Made by a program: the position numbers and the translations under genes | Shown here: positions 42,886 to 52,400 of the stretch, one piece after another | Numbering within the stretch: the stretch's first letter is position 1 | Layout of the letters: the number at the start of each line of letters is the position of its first letter | Notes under the pieces: model-generated | The model's input: only the letters and a program-made list of their open reading frames with translations | What the model was told of the DNA's origin: nothing | Databases searched by the model: none | NCBI RefSeq assembly: GCF_002258785.1 | Contig: NZ_NOYI01000027.1 | Coordinates: forward strand, 372,001-436,000 | Length of the DNA stretch: 64,000 nt | Source of the DNA: Rhodococcus sp. 06-235-1A | GTDB lineage: Bacteria; Actinomycetota; Actinomycetes; Mycobacteriales; Mycobacteriaceae | Reading direction: 5' to 3'

Positions 42886-43767
42886 GTGCCTCCCCAGCGT
42901 CGCAAGATCGTTCCACCCACCACCACCAGCAAGGTGCGCCGCAAGGTGGCCGGCACCGGAAAGCCTGTGCCCGCCGACTCGGACTCGACCCGCCTCGAAG
43001 GATCCGAGACGGCCGACAAGGCAGCCACTGACAAGATCGCCACGGACAAGCCGGTTGCCGACAGGACGGCTACGGACAAGCCGGTTGCCGACAAGACGGC
43101 CACCGATAAGCCCTCGCTCGCCAAGACAGGCGCAGGCAAGGCGGTCACAGGCAAGACCGTCACAGCCAAGACCGTTACCGGCAAGTCCGTCGCCGCCGAG
43201 ACCGTCCCTGCCGAGTCCTCGCTCGCCGAGCCCGCGACAGCCGAATCCTCCGCTACGCCGTCCGCTGGAGCACGTTCGGGGATCGGCTACAAACACGTGA
43301 TGATCGTCGCGGTCATCGCAGTGGTGCTCGGTGCATTCGCTGCGGTTGCTGCGTTCAAGCCTTTCGCCACCATCGACAATGCTGCTTGGGTGGATTCTGC
43401 CGCCACACAGGAAGTGACCTCGGCCACGACCGATGCGCTGCAGACCTTGTACACGTACAAGGCCGAGACGATCGATGCCGATTTCGATGCAGCTCGTGCG
43501 GTGTTGAATCAGTCGATGCTCGACGAGTTCAACTCCACCGCTGAGACAACCAAATCTGCTGTGGTGCAGACGAATACGGGAACCGAGGCCAGCGTGACGG
43601 ACATCGGCGTCACGCGGCTGGAGGACGACAAGGCCGAGCTGCTCGCCAACGTGAACATCAGTGCAACGCAGAACGGTTCTGCGACGGGGAGTGCCGAGGG
43701 CCCGTTGACGGTCAACATGGAAAAGATCGACGGCACCTGGAAGCTGTCTGCCATCGACGATCAGTAG
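42886..43767 (+). CDS. Mce-associated membrane protein (Mas), second, with repeat-rich N-terminus
   Basis: A 293-residue protein with a ~135-residue cytoplasmic tail rich in Lys, Thr and Ala (TDKPVADKTA-like units), one membrane helix (about 140-160, VMIVAVIAVVLGAFAAVAAF) and an NTF2-like domain ending VNMEKIDGTWKLSAIDDQ. The domain resembles the preceding Mas protein. The disordered basic tail may contact lipid head groups or other proteins; that is inference. GTG at 42886 follows GAAGGAGTT. Confidence 0.82.
   Translation: MPPQRRKIVPPTTTSKVRRKVAGTGKPVPADSDSTRLEGSETADKAATDKIATDKPVADRTATDKPVADKTATDKPSLAKTGAGKAVTGKTVTAKTVTGKSVAAETVPAESSLAEPATAESSATPSAGARSGIGYKHVMIVAVIAVVLGAFAAVAAFKPFATIDNAAWVDSAATQEVTSATTDALQTLYTYKAETIDADFDAARAVLNQSMLDEFNSTAETTKSAVVQTNTGTEASVTDIGVTRLEDDKAELLANVNISATQNGSATGSAEGPLTVNMEKIDGTWKLSAIDDQ
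43041..43100 (+). repeat. 30-bp tandem duplication in the second Mas gene
   Basis: Two 30-bp units, beginning [CT]ACGGACAAGCCGGTTG at 43041 and 43071, differ at two positions and encode TDKPVADRTA and TDKPVADKTA. Flanked by further degenerate copies on both sides. Confidence 0.88.
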
Positions 43768-43793
43768 CGACCGTTTCGCCCGGTCTCTCGATC

Positions 43794-43835
43794 GAGCCCC
43801 GTTCGACGCAGAAACCCTGCTCGGGCGGGGCTTTC
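43794..43835 (+). terminator. Probable terminator of the mkl-mce operon
   Basis: Arms AGCCCCG (43795-43801) and CGGGGCT (43826-43832) form a stem with a 24-nt loop that itself contains a small pairing, followed by TTTCTC. It lies 27 bp after the last Mas stop. Confidence 0.55.
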
Positions 43836-43985
43836 TCGTGCGCTGGTCGGTCATCTGTCGAGCGCCCGTGTCGGAGTTACCATCGCGATTGCGTCCTGGC
43901 TTGGGACGAGCCCTGGTTGTTCGGGACAACCATTTCGACGCTCGACAGCCAGGGGTGGATCCGACGAAAACGGAGCATGCTGGTC

Positions 43986-46562
43986 ATGACTGACACAACT
44001 ATCGATTTTTCCGCCCTGGAATCACGGTCCGGTCGATCGGGCTTTGCGGAGAACGTCAACCCGGAACTGTACCGACTTCTGTCTGCCCTGAATCTGGATC
44101 GCGAATACGTGCGCGGTGACGGGACCGTCCTGTTCGATGCCGCGGGCCGCCGGTATCTCGACTTCGCGGGGGCCTACGGTGCTCTACCGTTCGGCCACGG
44201 CCCCACCCCGATCTGGCAGGCGATCAACGATGTTCGCTGCAGCGGGGAGGCGATCTTCGTGCAGCCTTCGGTGCTGACTGCGGCGGGTGAACTTGCAGAT
44301 CGGTTGGGACGCATCGCCCCGGACGGATTGACGCGAACGACGTTCGTCAACAGCGGTACCGAGGCGACCGAGGTAGCACTCAAGATCGCCCGCGCGCATA
44401 CCGGGCGGCTGGGTGTGTTGACGACCGGGAACAGCTTCCACGGCAAGACGCTCGGAGCGTTGTCCGCTACCGGAAACATCAGGTACCAAACCGGATTCGG
44501 CGCACCGGTCGAGGGCTTCGACCATATTGCGTTCGGTGACGCCGATGCGCTCGACGCGGCTCTGGCGGCTGCGCCTGGGCACTACGCGGTGTTTCTGGTC
44601 GAGCCGATCCAGGGTGAGGGGGGAGTGGTGTGTCCCCCCGACGGCTATCTGCGCCGCGTGCGGGAGATCTGTGATCGGCACGGGGTGTTGCTCGCGCTCG
44701 ACGAGGTGCAGACCGGACTCGGTCGTACCGGGCGGATGTTCGCGGCGGAACACGAAGGGGTGGTACCGGACATCATGACGGTGGCCAAGGCGCTCGGCGG
44801 CGGCATCGTGCCGGTGGGTGCGGTGCTGTGTGCACCGGCGCTGGTGAACGACAGCTTCGCGCTGCGCCACACGTCGACGTTCGCGGGCAATGCACTGGCG
44901 GCGCGGGTGGGCATCGCAGTTCTCGACGAGCTGACTCGAGACGACTGCGCTGTGGTGACGAACGTTGCCGTGCTCGGGCGGCAGTTGAAGAAGGATCTGC
45001 GCGCGCTGGCCGAGAAGTATCCGTCGGTAGTCACCGACGTTCGCGGACGCGGTTTGCTGCTCGGTGTCGAGCTCGGTGCAGACGTGAATTTCGTGGGGCG
45101 TCAGTCGCTGCTCGGGTCGATTGCGGAGCAACACAATCTGGCTGCGGTGATCTGCTCCTACCTGCTCAATGTCGAGGGGATCCGAGTTGCGCCGACTCTG
45201 TTCGGTACCAGAGTGATTCGGATCGAGCCACCACTGACGGTCTCGGCTGTGCAGTGTGCACGGTTGGTCGCGGCGCTGGACAGGGCACTCGGCTACGCCG
45301 CGGTGGGGGACCTGGACGGATTGTTCGGTCACCTGCTCGGCCGCTCGACCGTCGTCACTCCGCCGGCCCTCGCGGCGCTGCGTCCGGGTCGGACGCCCGA
45401 TATCGCGGTGCGTCCGACGGATCGGCGGTTCGCGTTCATCGCGCACCCTCTCGATCTGGGGTTCTTCGCTGCATTCGATCCTGCGCTCGAGGTGTTCGAT
45501 CACTCCGAGCGACAGGACCTGCTCGAGAGGTTCGCCGCGTCGACGTCCGAGCTCGACCCAGCGTCGTTCGTCATCGGCAGTGGCCGGGTCGCCGGGGGCG
45601 GGGGTGCAACGGCGCACGGTGACCTGATCGGCCTGCCGTACACGTCGGCGCAGTTGCTGCATCTGCCCACCGAGCAGGCGCTGCGGGTGGTCGGCGGTGC
45701 CGTCGAACTGGCGATCTCGCGCGGTGCGACGGTCGTGGGGCTGGGCGGCTATTCGTCGGTGATCACGGGGAACGGGCTTGGCCTCGGTGCAACGTCTCGA
45801 CCCATCACCACCGGCAACACGTTCACCGCCGCGGCGAGTCTGCGAGCTGTTCGACGGGTGTGCCGCGAACGCGGTATCGATGTCGCGCAGGCCAGGGTGA
45901 CGATTCTCGGTGCGGCCGGGGCCATCGGGCGGACCATCGGCAAACAGCTGGCCGGAGAGGTCGGCAGTATCGCGTTGGTCGGTAGGAAGGGCGAGAGCTC
46001 GGTCATCGCGCCCAAGCTGTGGGCGGCCGCGCAGGAGATGGTGGCGAGTGCGAGGAACGGGTCGGGTTCGGGAGACCTCGCCGTGGCTGCACACGAGGTC
46101 GATGGCGATCTGGACGATCTGATCAGATCACGTCATGTCGAATTCTTCACCGATCCCGTTGCTGCGGTACAGGATTCGTTGATCGTCATCGCTGCGACGT
46201 CGGCCCCGCATGCGCTGATCGATCCGACGGATCTGATGGAGGATGCCATCGTCTGCGATGTCGCTCAACCACCGAACATCGGCCGCGACGTGCGCGGTGA
46301 GCGGCCGGACGTGACGGTGTTCGACGGCGGCATCGTGCGGGTGCCGTCGGGTTCGGATTTCGGGTTGACCTACGGGTTGGCTCCGGGCCTGACGTACGCC
46401 TGCATGGCCGAGACGATGCTGATCGCGTTGTCCGGTGAGTTCGGTCTGCGCAGCATAGGCACCACGCTCGACGGCGAGAGCGTCGAACGGTTGGGTGAGC
46501 TGGCCGACGTCCACGGGTTCGCGCTCGCCGAGGCCACCCGATGGCGCGAGGTCAGTCAGTAG
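43986..46562 (+). CDS. Fusion of class III aminotransferase and AAR-like acyl-ACP reductase
   Basis: An 858-residue two-domain protein. N-terminal half (about 25-440): PLP aminotransferase class III with FVNSGTEATEVALKIARAHT, NSFHGKTLGALS, ALDEVQTGLGRTG (Asp 239) and the Schiff-base Lys 268 in MTVAKALGGG. C-terminal half (about 480-858): matches cyanobacterial acyl-ACP reductase (AAR), with FAFIAHPLDLGFF, LGGYSSVITGNG, ITTGNTFTAAASL, NADPH motif LGAAGAIGRTIGK (642-648), DGGIVRVP and LTYACMAETMLIAL, where Cys 806 aligns with the AAR catalytic Cys. Predicted to reduce acyl-ACP (or acyl-CoA) to an aldehyde and transaminate it. ATG at 43986 is spaced 10 nt from GGAG; ATG 43977 is too close. Confidence 0.85.
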   Translation: MTDTTIDFSALESRSGRSGFAENVNPELYRLLSALNLDREYVRGDGTVLFDAAGRRYLDFAGAYGALPFGHGPTPIWQAINDVRCSGEAIFVQPSVLTAAGELADRLGRIAPDGLTRTTFVNSGTEATEVALKIARAHTGRLGVLTTGNSFHGKTLGALSATGNIRYQTGFGAPVEGFDHIAFGDADALDAALAAAPGHYAVFLVEPIQGEGGVVCPPDGYLRRVREICDRHGVLLALDEVQTGLGRTGRMFAAEHEGVVPDIMTVAKALGGGIVPVGAVLCAPALVNDSFALRHTSTFAGNALAARVGIAVLDELTRDDCAVVTNVAVLGRQLKKDLRALAEKYPSVVTDVRGRGLLLGVELGADVNFVGRQSLLGSIAEQHNLAAVICSYLLNVEGIRVAPTLFGTRVIRIEPPLTVSAVQCARLVAALDRALGYAAVGDLDGLFGHLLGRSTVVTPPALAALRPGRTPDIAVRPTDRRFAFIAHPLDLGFFAAFDPALEVFDHSERQDLLERFAASTSELDPASFVIGSGRVAGGGGATAHGDLIGLPYTSAQLLHLPTEQALRVVGGAVELAISRGATVVGLGGYSSVITGNGLGLGATSRPITTGNTFTAAASLRAVRRVCRERGIDVAQARVTILGAAGAIGRTIGKQLAGEVGSIALVGRKGESSVIAPKLWAAAQEMVASARNGSGSGDLAVAAHEVDGDLDDLIRSRHVEFFTDPVAAVQDSLIVIAATSAPHALIDPTDLMEDAIVCDVAQPPNIGRDVRGERPDVTVFDGGIVRVPSGSDFGLTYGLAPGLTYACMAETMLIALSGEFGLRSIGTTLDGESVERLGELADVHGFALAEATRWREVSQ

Positions 46563-46587
46563 TCAGTAGGTCAGTAGGTCAGTAGTC
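46551..46587. repeat. GTCAGTAG microsatellite at gene end
   Basis: Four to five imperfect copies of GTCAGTAG/GTCAGTAGG span the aminotransferase-reductase stop and reach into the 3' end of the convergent MMPL gene. Likely replication slippage; expansion would alter both C-termini or the spacing. Confidence 0.8.
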
Positions 46588-48765
46588 GGCTGGGGCCGGA
46601 GTTCCCGGAGGTTCGTGGACTCCGGCCCCGCCCGTCTCGGTCCTGTCCTTGTCTGCCGACGTCGATCGTCTCGGAGTGGGATGACCCCACCAGTTCGCGT
46701 TCCCCATCAGTGTGACGAGGGCGGGCACGAGCATCATCCGCACGATGGTGGCGTCGATGAGAAGACCGACGATGATGCCGATGCCCACCAGTCGCATCAT
46801 CGACAGTTCGGACAACGAGAAGAACGCGGTGACGCTGATGAGCAACAGCGCGGCGGCCGTCACGATCCGTCCGGTGCGAGCGGCTCCGATGCGGACTGCT
46901 TCCCTGGTGGTGGCTCCGTTGTCGTGGGCCTCGACGATGCGTGAGAGCAGAAAGATCTCGTAGTCGGTGGAGAGGCCGAACACGACCGCCATGACGAGGA
47001 TGCTCATCGTGGACTGCAAGGGGCCTGCCGTGACGCCGATCAGCCCGCCGCCGTGGCCGTCGTGAAAGATCCAGGTGAGCACTCCGAAGGTGGCTGCCAG
47101 GCTGATCATCGCCATGGCAATTGCCTTGAGGCTGAGCACGATCGAACGAAATGCCAGTGTCGTCATCGTGAAAGTGGCCAGCACCATGATGGCCAACATC
47201 CACGGAATGGTGGAGTAGATCGCGTCGATGCCGTCCTCGCTCTGCGCGGTGCTGCCGCCCACGCTCAGCGTGGTCCCGGCGGGAGCGGGGATCGATCGAA
47301 TCGCGTCGAGGGTCGCGAGTGCAGCCGGGGTGCGATCGGCCGAGGTCATGATGGCATCGACCACGGTCAGATTGTCGGCGCTGCCACTGGGAAACGCTGC
47401 CGCGACTCCGTCCGCGCGGCCGATGGCGTCGGTGACTGCCGAGACCGCGGCAGGGCTCGGCGGTGCATCGGTGACCGATTCGACGACGACGGTGACGCCG
47501 GTGTTCGCGAGCGTGAATTCGGTGAGGAGCTTCTGCGTCGCGATTCGGGCGGGCGAGTCCTGGGGCAGGCCGGTGTGGTCGAGGTCGCCCAGAGCTACGC
47601 CGGAGATGGGTGCGCTGAGCACGGCCAGCACGCCGACTATGGCGGCGGCGACGAGAACTGGCCTGCGCATGACACGGTCCGCCACTGTGCCCCAGAACTT
47701 CTGCGCCCGGGCCTCGCCGCGGTCGATCGCACCCTTGCGCCAGCTCAGGGAATCGATGCGGGGGCCGAGGAGGACGAGTGCAGCGGGGAGGGCGGTCAGC
47801 GAGATCGCGGCGGCGACGGCCACTGCTGCCATGCCGCCGAAGCCCAGTGAGCGGATCATCGCCTGCGGGAAGATGAGCATGCCGATGAAGCCGCAGATCA
47901 GCAACAGTGCCGAGAACGCCACGGTCCGGCCTGCGGTGGACATCGTGCGGCGTACCGCGTCCACCGTTTCGCGCCCGTCGCGTAACTCCTCTCGAAACCG
48001 CGTGATCACGAACAGGCTGTAGTCGACGGCCATTCCGAGTCCGACCAGGGACGCGATATTGGTCGCGAACACCGACACCTCGGAGACGCTGTTCAGTGCC
48101 CGCAGCACGGCCAGTGACGCCAGCACGCTCAGCCCGCCGATCACCAACGGAGTTCCTGCGGCGACGAGTCCGCCGAAGACGATCAGCAGCAGAACCAGCA
48201 GAATCGGGAAGGTGATGGTCTCGGCTCGCACCAGATCTGCTCGCGCTTGCTCGTTGTACGCGTCGACGACGGCCGAGAATCCACCGAACTGGACGGTCAC
48301 CCCGTCGATCTTCAATCTTTCGCGCAGGTCCTGGTAGGACTTGACGCGTTGATCCTCGTCGCCGGTCAGTGTCAGCACCGCGAGGGCGGAGTTCCCGTCC
48401 GACGATCGCAGGCCTGGAGCGAAGGCGTCGGGCACCGTCCAATAGGAGACGGGATCACGGGCGAGCACTCCGGCGTCGATGTCGGCGAGGCTCGAGGCCA
48501 CGGTGTCGCCGATTCCGTCGACCGTCCGACCGTCTGCGGGGGTGTAGATCACCGCGATGTCCGGAACGTCACGGCCGAACCGGGATTCGACGAGAGCATC
48601 GACTTTCGCCGACTCGCTGTCGGGGTCGCTGTAGCCACCGAGACTGAGTTCGTCGACGACGCCCAGGCCCCAGGTTCCGGCGAGCAGAACGGTCGCAACC
48701 ACGACTGCCAGGACCCAGCGCGCACGGGCGACCACGAAGTCGACGACGGGCGAACCCCTGGTCAC
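46579..48765 (-). CDS. MMPL/RND-family transporter, second
   Basis: A 728-residue MMPL protein. Seen: first helix ARWVLAVVVATVLLAGTWG, periplasmic domain, five-helix bundle with GLGMAVDYSLFVITRFREEL, second periplasmic domain (GVALGDLDHTGLPQDSPARI), and second bundle with FGLSTDYEIFLLSRIVEA. Both bundles keep the Asp-Tyr proton-relay pair. GTG start. Convergent with the aminotransferase-reductase fusion, with ends only 16 bp apart; nothing shows that the two cooperate. Different from the MMPL at 25203-27443 in its periplasmic domains. Confidence 0.88.
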   Translation of the reverse strand: MTRGSPVVDFVVARARWVLAVVVATVLLAGTWGLGVVDELSLGGYSDPDSESAKVDALVESRFGRDVPDIAVIYTPADGRTVDGIGDTVASSLADIDAGVLARDPVSYWTVPDAFAPGLRSSDGNSALAVLTLTGDEDQRVKSYQDLRERLKIDGVTVQFGGFSAVVDAYNEQARADLVRAETITFPILLVLLLIVFGGLVAAGTPLVIGGLSVLASLAVLRALNSVSEVSVFATNIASLVGLGMAVDYSLFVITRFREELRDGRETVDAVRRTMSTAGRTVAFSALLLICGFIGMLIFPQAMIRSLGFGGMAAVAVAAAISLTALPAALVLLGPRIDSLSWRKGAIDRGEARAQKFWGTVADRVMRRPVLVAAAIVGVLAVLSAPISGVALGDLDHTGLPQDSPARIATQKLLTEFTLANTGVTVVVESVTDAPPSPAAVSAVTDAIGRADGVAAAFPSGSADNLTVVDAIMTSADRTPAALATLDAIRSIPAPAGTTLSVGGSTAQSEDGIDAIYSTIPWMLAIMVLATFTMTTLAFRSIVLSLKAIAMAMISLAATFGVLTWIFHDGHGGGLIGVTAGPLQSTMSILVMAVVFGLSTDYEIFLLSRIVEAHDNGATTREAVRIGAARTGRIVTAAALLLISVTAFFSLSELSMMRLVGIGIIVGLLIDATIVRMMLVPALVTLMGNANWWGHPTPRRSTSADKDRTETGGAGVHEPPGTPAPADY

Positions 48766-49448
48766 GCGGCACTACCGAAGGCTCGACGCCTGCATCCGAC
48801 GTCGACCACTACCACCGTATTCATGTTGTCCCCCCGCGAGACGTGATGTGAGTGCTCCGTGAATATGCCTGTGGCACAGAGGAAGACCTGTCACGCGGCG
48901 AACCCGATCACCTGACGACGTCACCCCCGATTGCGACAGAGGAAATACAATCAGAAGCCGTGCTCGATTGCCATAGCAGCGTCGGATTCCCTCGGACCTC
49001 TTGACGAAGGAAGGCGCAGGGGTCACTCTTGTCGTGAAGGAGCACCCCCGTGGTGACGACCGCACGCGATCGGTCACCACAGCTTTCCGTTCGCCGCAGC
49101 TGTTCGTTCAGTTTCCTGCCGATACGGCGTCCGCTTCGCGGTCGCTCTCGGTCGGGTCGCGGCGAGGAAGGTCGACACGCTGTTGCCGACTCGGCGCGCG
49201 AACGGACCTCGGGTGCTACTTTTGATGCCCCCGTTGCGCTGTGCGCACATTTGGGGTACCTTTGGACGTTGCGCTGGCTGCCTCCTGTCCACCTCTCGAT
49301 CGCTGTTACCCGAAAGCTCGTTTTCGGGCCGCTGTGATGGGGATTCGGTCTGGTTGCACCGGCCGAAATTCGCCCCACATATAGCAAACAGATACAGCGG
49401 CGGTCGCACTGCACGAGCGACCCGCGTGAGGTGCTGGAAGGACGCATC
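48766..49448 (+). other. Long intergenic/leader region before rpoB
   Basis: About 680 bp without a convincing gene. It holds two candidate promoters for rpoB: TTGACG-N17-CACTCT (49001-49029) and the better TTGCGC-N17-TACCTT (49234-49262). Between them is an inverted repeat GTGGTGAC...GTCACCAC (49050-49080) that would form a hairpin in a transcript from the upstream promoter. Both promoters together would give rpoB leaders of roughly 180 and 410 nt. The frames in this stretch have poor codon use and lack homology that I recognise. Confidence 0.5.
49234..49262 (+). promoter_or_regulatory. Candidate main rpoB promoter
   Basis: TTGCGC (49234-49239), a 17-bp spacer and TACCTT (49257-49262) fit the actinobacterial housekeeping consensus. 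The predicted start is near 49269, about 180 bp before the TTG start codon. Confidence 0.5.
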
Positions 49449-52400
49449 TTGGCAGTCTCTAGCCAGACCAAGGCAGTTGTCGGAACACCGGGAGCCCCGA
49501 GGAGGGTTTCGTTCGCGAACATTCGCGAGCCGTTGGAGGTACCCGGTCTCCTCGATGTACAGACGGATTCGTTCGAATGGCTGGTAGGTGCGCAGAGTTG
49601 GCGTGACCGTGCCGCCGCCCGGGGAGACAGCAGTGTCGCCGGTGGACTCGAGGACATCCTGACCGAGCTCTCTCCGATCGAGGACTTCTCGGGCTCGATG
49701 TCTCTCTCCTTCTCCGACCCACGATTCGACGAGGTCAAGGCCTCGACGGATGAGTGCAAGGACAAGGACATGACGTACGCGGCCCCGCTGTTCGTCACGG
49801 CCGAGTTCATCAACAACAACACCGGTGAGATCAAGAGCCAGACGGTCTTCATGGGTGATTTCCCGATGATGACCGACAAGGGCACCTTCATCATCAACGG
49901 CACCGAGCGTGTCGTTGTGTCGCAGCTGGTGCGTTCTCCGGGCGTCTACTTCGATCACTCGATCGACAAGACCACCGAGAAGGACCTGCACAGCGTCAAG
50001 GTGATCCCCGGCCGCGGTGCATGGCTCGAGTTCGACGTCGACAAGCGCGACACCGTCGGTGTCCGTATCGACCGCAAGCGTCGCCAGCCCGTCACGGTGC
50101 TGCTGAAGGCTCTCGGCTGGTCCACCGAGCAGATCACGGAGCGCTTCGGCTTCTCCGAGATCCTCATGGCCACCCTGGAGAAGGACAACACCGCCGGTAC
50201 CGACGAGGCGCTCCTCGACATCTACCGCAAGCTGCGTCCGGGCGAGCCGCCGACCAAGGAGTCGGCGCAGACCCTGCTGGAGAACCTGTTCTTCAAGGAC
50301 AAGCGCTACGACCTCGCTCGCGTGGGTCGCTACAAGATCAACAAGAAGCTCGGCCTCAACTCGGGTCAGCCCATCGTGGCGTCGACCCTCACCGAGGAAG
50401 ACATCGTCGCGACCATCGAGTACCTCGTGCGTCTGCACGCAGGTGAGACCTCGATGACCGCACCCGACGGCGTCGAGGTTCCGGTCGAGGTCGACGACAT
50501 CGACCACTTCGGCAACCGTCGCCTGCGTACCGTCGGCGAGCTCATCCAGAACCAGATCCGCGTGGGCCTGTCCCGCATGGAGCGCGTCGTGCGCGAACGT
50601 ATGACGACTCAGGACGTCGAGGCGATCACGCCGCAGACCCTGATCAACATCCGTCCCGTCGTCGCTGCGATCAAGGAGTTCTTCGGAACGTCCCAGCTCT
50701 CGCAGTTCATGGACCAGAACAACCCGCTGTCGGGTCTGACGCACAAGCGGCGCCTGTCGGCACTGGGACCCGGCGGTCTCTCTCGTGAGCGCGCCGGCCT
50801 CGAGGTCCGCGACGTGCACCCCTCGCACTACGGCCGCATGTGCCCCATCGAGACCCCGGAAGGCCCCAACATCGGCCTGATCGGATCGCTGTCGGTGTAC
50901 GCACGGGTCAACCCGTTCGGCTTCATCGAGACCCCGTACCGCAAGGTCGTCGACGGCAAGGTGACCGACGATGTCGATTACCTGACCGCCGACGAGGAGG
51001 ACCGCCACACGCTCGCGCAGGCGAACTCTCCGGTCGACGATTCGGGTCACTTCATCGAGGACAAGATTCTCGTTCGTCGTAAGGGTGGAGAGGTCGAGTT
51101 CGTCTCGTCCGACGACATCGACTACATGGACGTGTCGCCTCGCCAGATGGTGTCGGTCGCAACCGCGATGATTCCGTTCCTCGAGCACGACGATGCAAAC
51201 CGTGCCCTGATGGGCGCGAACATGCAGCGTCAGGCGGTCCCGCTGGTTCGCAGCGAGGCCCCGATCGTCGGAACCGGCATGGAACTGCGTGCCGCGGTCG
51301 ACGCCGGTGACGTCGTCATCACCGAGAAGACCGGTGTCGTCGAAGAGGTCTCCGCCGATTACGTCACGGTCATGGCCGACGACGGAACCCGCAAGACCTA
51401 CCGGATGCGCAAGTTCGCGCGTTCCAACCAGGGCACCTGCGCCAACCAGCGTCCGATCGTGGACGAGGGACAGCGCGTCGAGACCGGCCAGGTCCTCGCC
51501 GACGGCCCCTGCACCGAGAACGGTGAGATGGCACTCGGCAAGAACCTGCTGCTGGCGATCATGCCGTGGGAGGGCCACAACTACGAGGACGCGATCATTC
51601 TGTCGCAGCGCCTCGTGGAAGAGGACGTTCTCACCTCGATTCACATCGAGGAGCACGAGATCGATGCTCGCGACACCAAGCTCGGTGCCGAGGAGATCAC
51701 TCGCGACATCCCGAACGTCTCCGACGAGGTTCTCGCGGACCTCGACGAGCGCGGCATCATCCGGATCGGTGCCGAGGTTCGTGACGGCGACGTGCTGGTC
51801 GGAAAGGTCACTCCGAAGGGCGAGACCGAGCTGACCCCCGAAGAGCGCCTGCTGCGCGCCATCTTCGGTGAGAAGGCTCGCGAAGTTCGCGACACCTCGC
51901 TCAAGGTTCCGCACGGCGAGAACGGAAAGGTCATCGGCATCCGCGTCTTCTCGCGCGACGACGACGACGATCTGCCTCCCGGCGTCAACGAGCTGGTCCG
52001 CGTCTACGTGGCTCAGAAGCGCAAGATCCAGGACGGCGACAAGCTCGCCGGCCGTCACGGCAACAAGGGCGTCATCGGCAAGATCCTCCCGCAGGAGGAC
52101 ATGCCGTTCCTGCCCGACGGCACCCCGATCGACATCATCCTGAACACGCACGGTGTTCCGCGTCGTATGAACATCGGTCAGGTCCTCGAAACCCACCTGG
52201 GTTGGATCGGCAAGACCGGTTGGAACGTGCAGATCGCCGCGGACGGCAGCAAGCCCGATTGGGCCGATCGCCTGCCCGAGGAGATGTTGGCGGCTCCGGC
52301 CGACAGCAACATCGCCACCCCGGTGTTCGACGGTGCCAAGGAGAATCAGCTCGCCGGCCTGCTGGAGAGCACGATTCCCAACCGCGACGGCGAGCAGATG

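Noticed and set aside
44184..46094. 636-codon frame antisense to the aminotransferase-reductase
   Set aside because: Arg/His-rich translation typical of antisense GC shadow; the sense gene is fully motif-supported.
46571..48442. 623-codon frame on the same strand as the MMPL gene but out of frame
   Set aside because: Arg/His/Gly/Ser-rich shadow; the in-frame MMPL protein has clear membrane bundles and motifs.
48908..49903. 331-codon frame on the minus strand in the rpoB leader
   Set aside because: It runs into rpoB antisense, has mixed composition and no family likeness; treated as intergenic.
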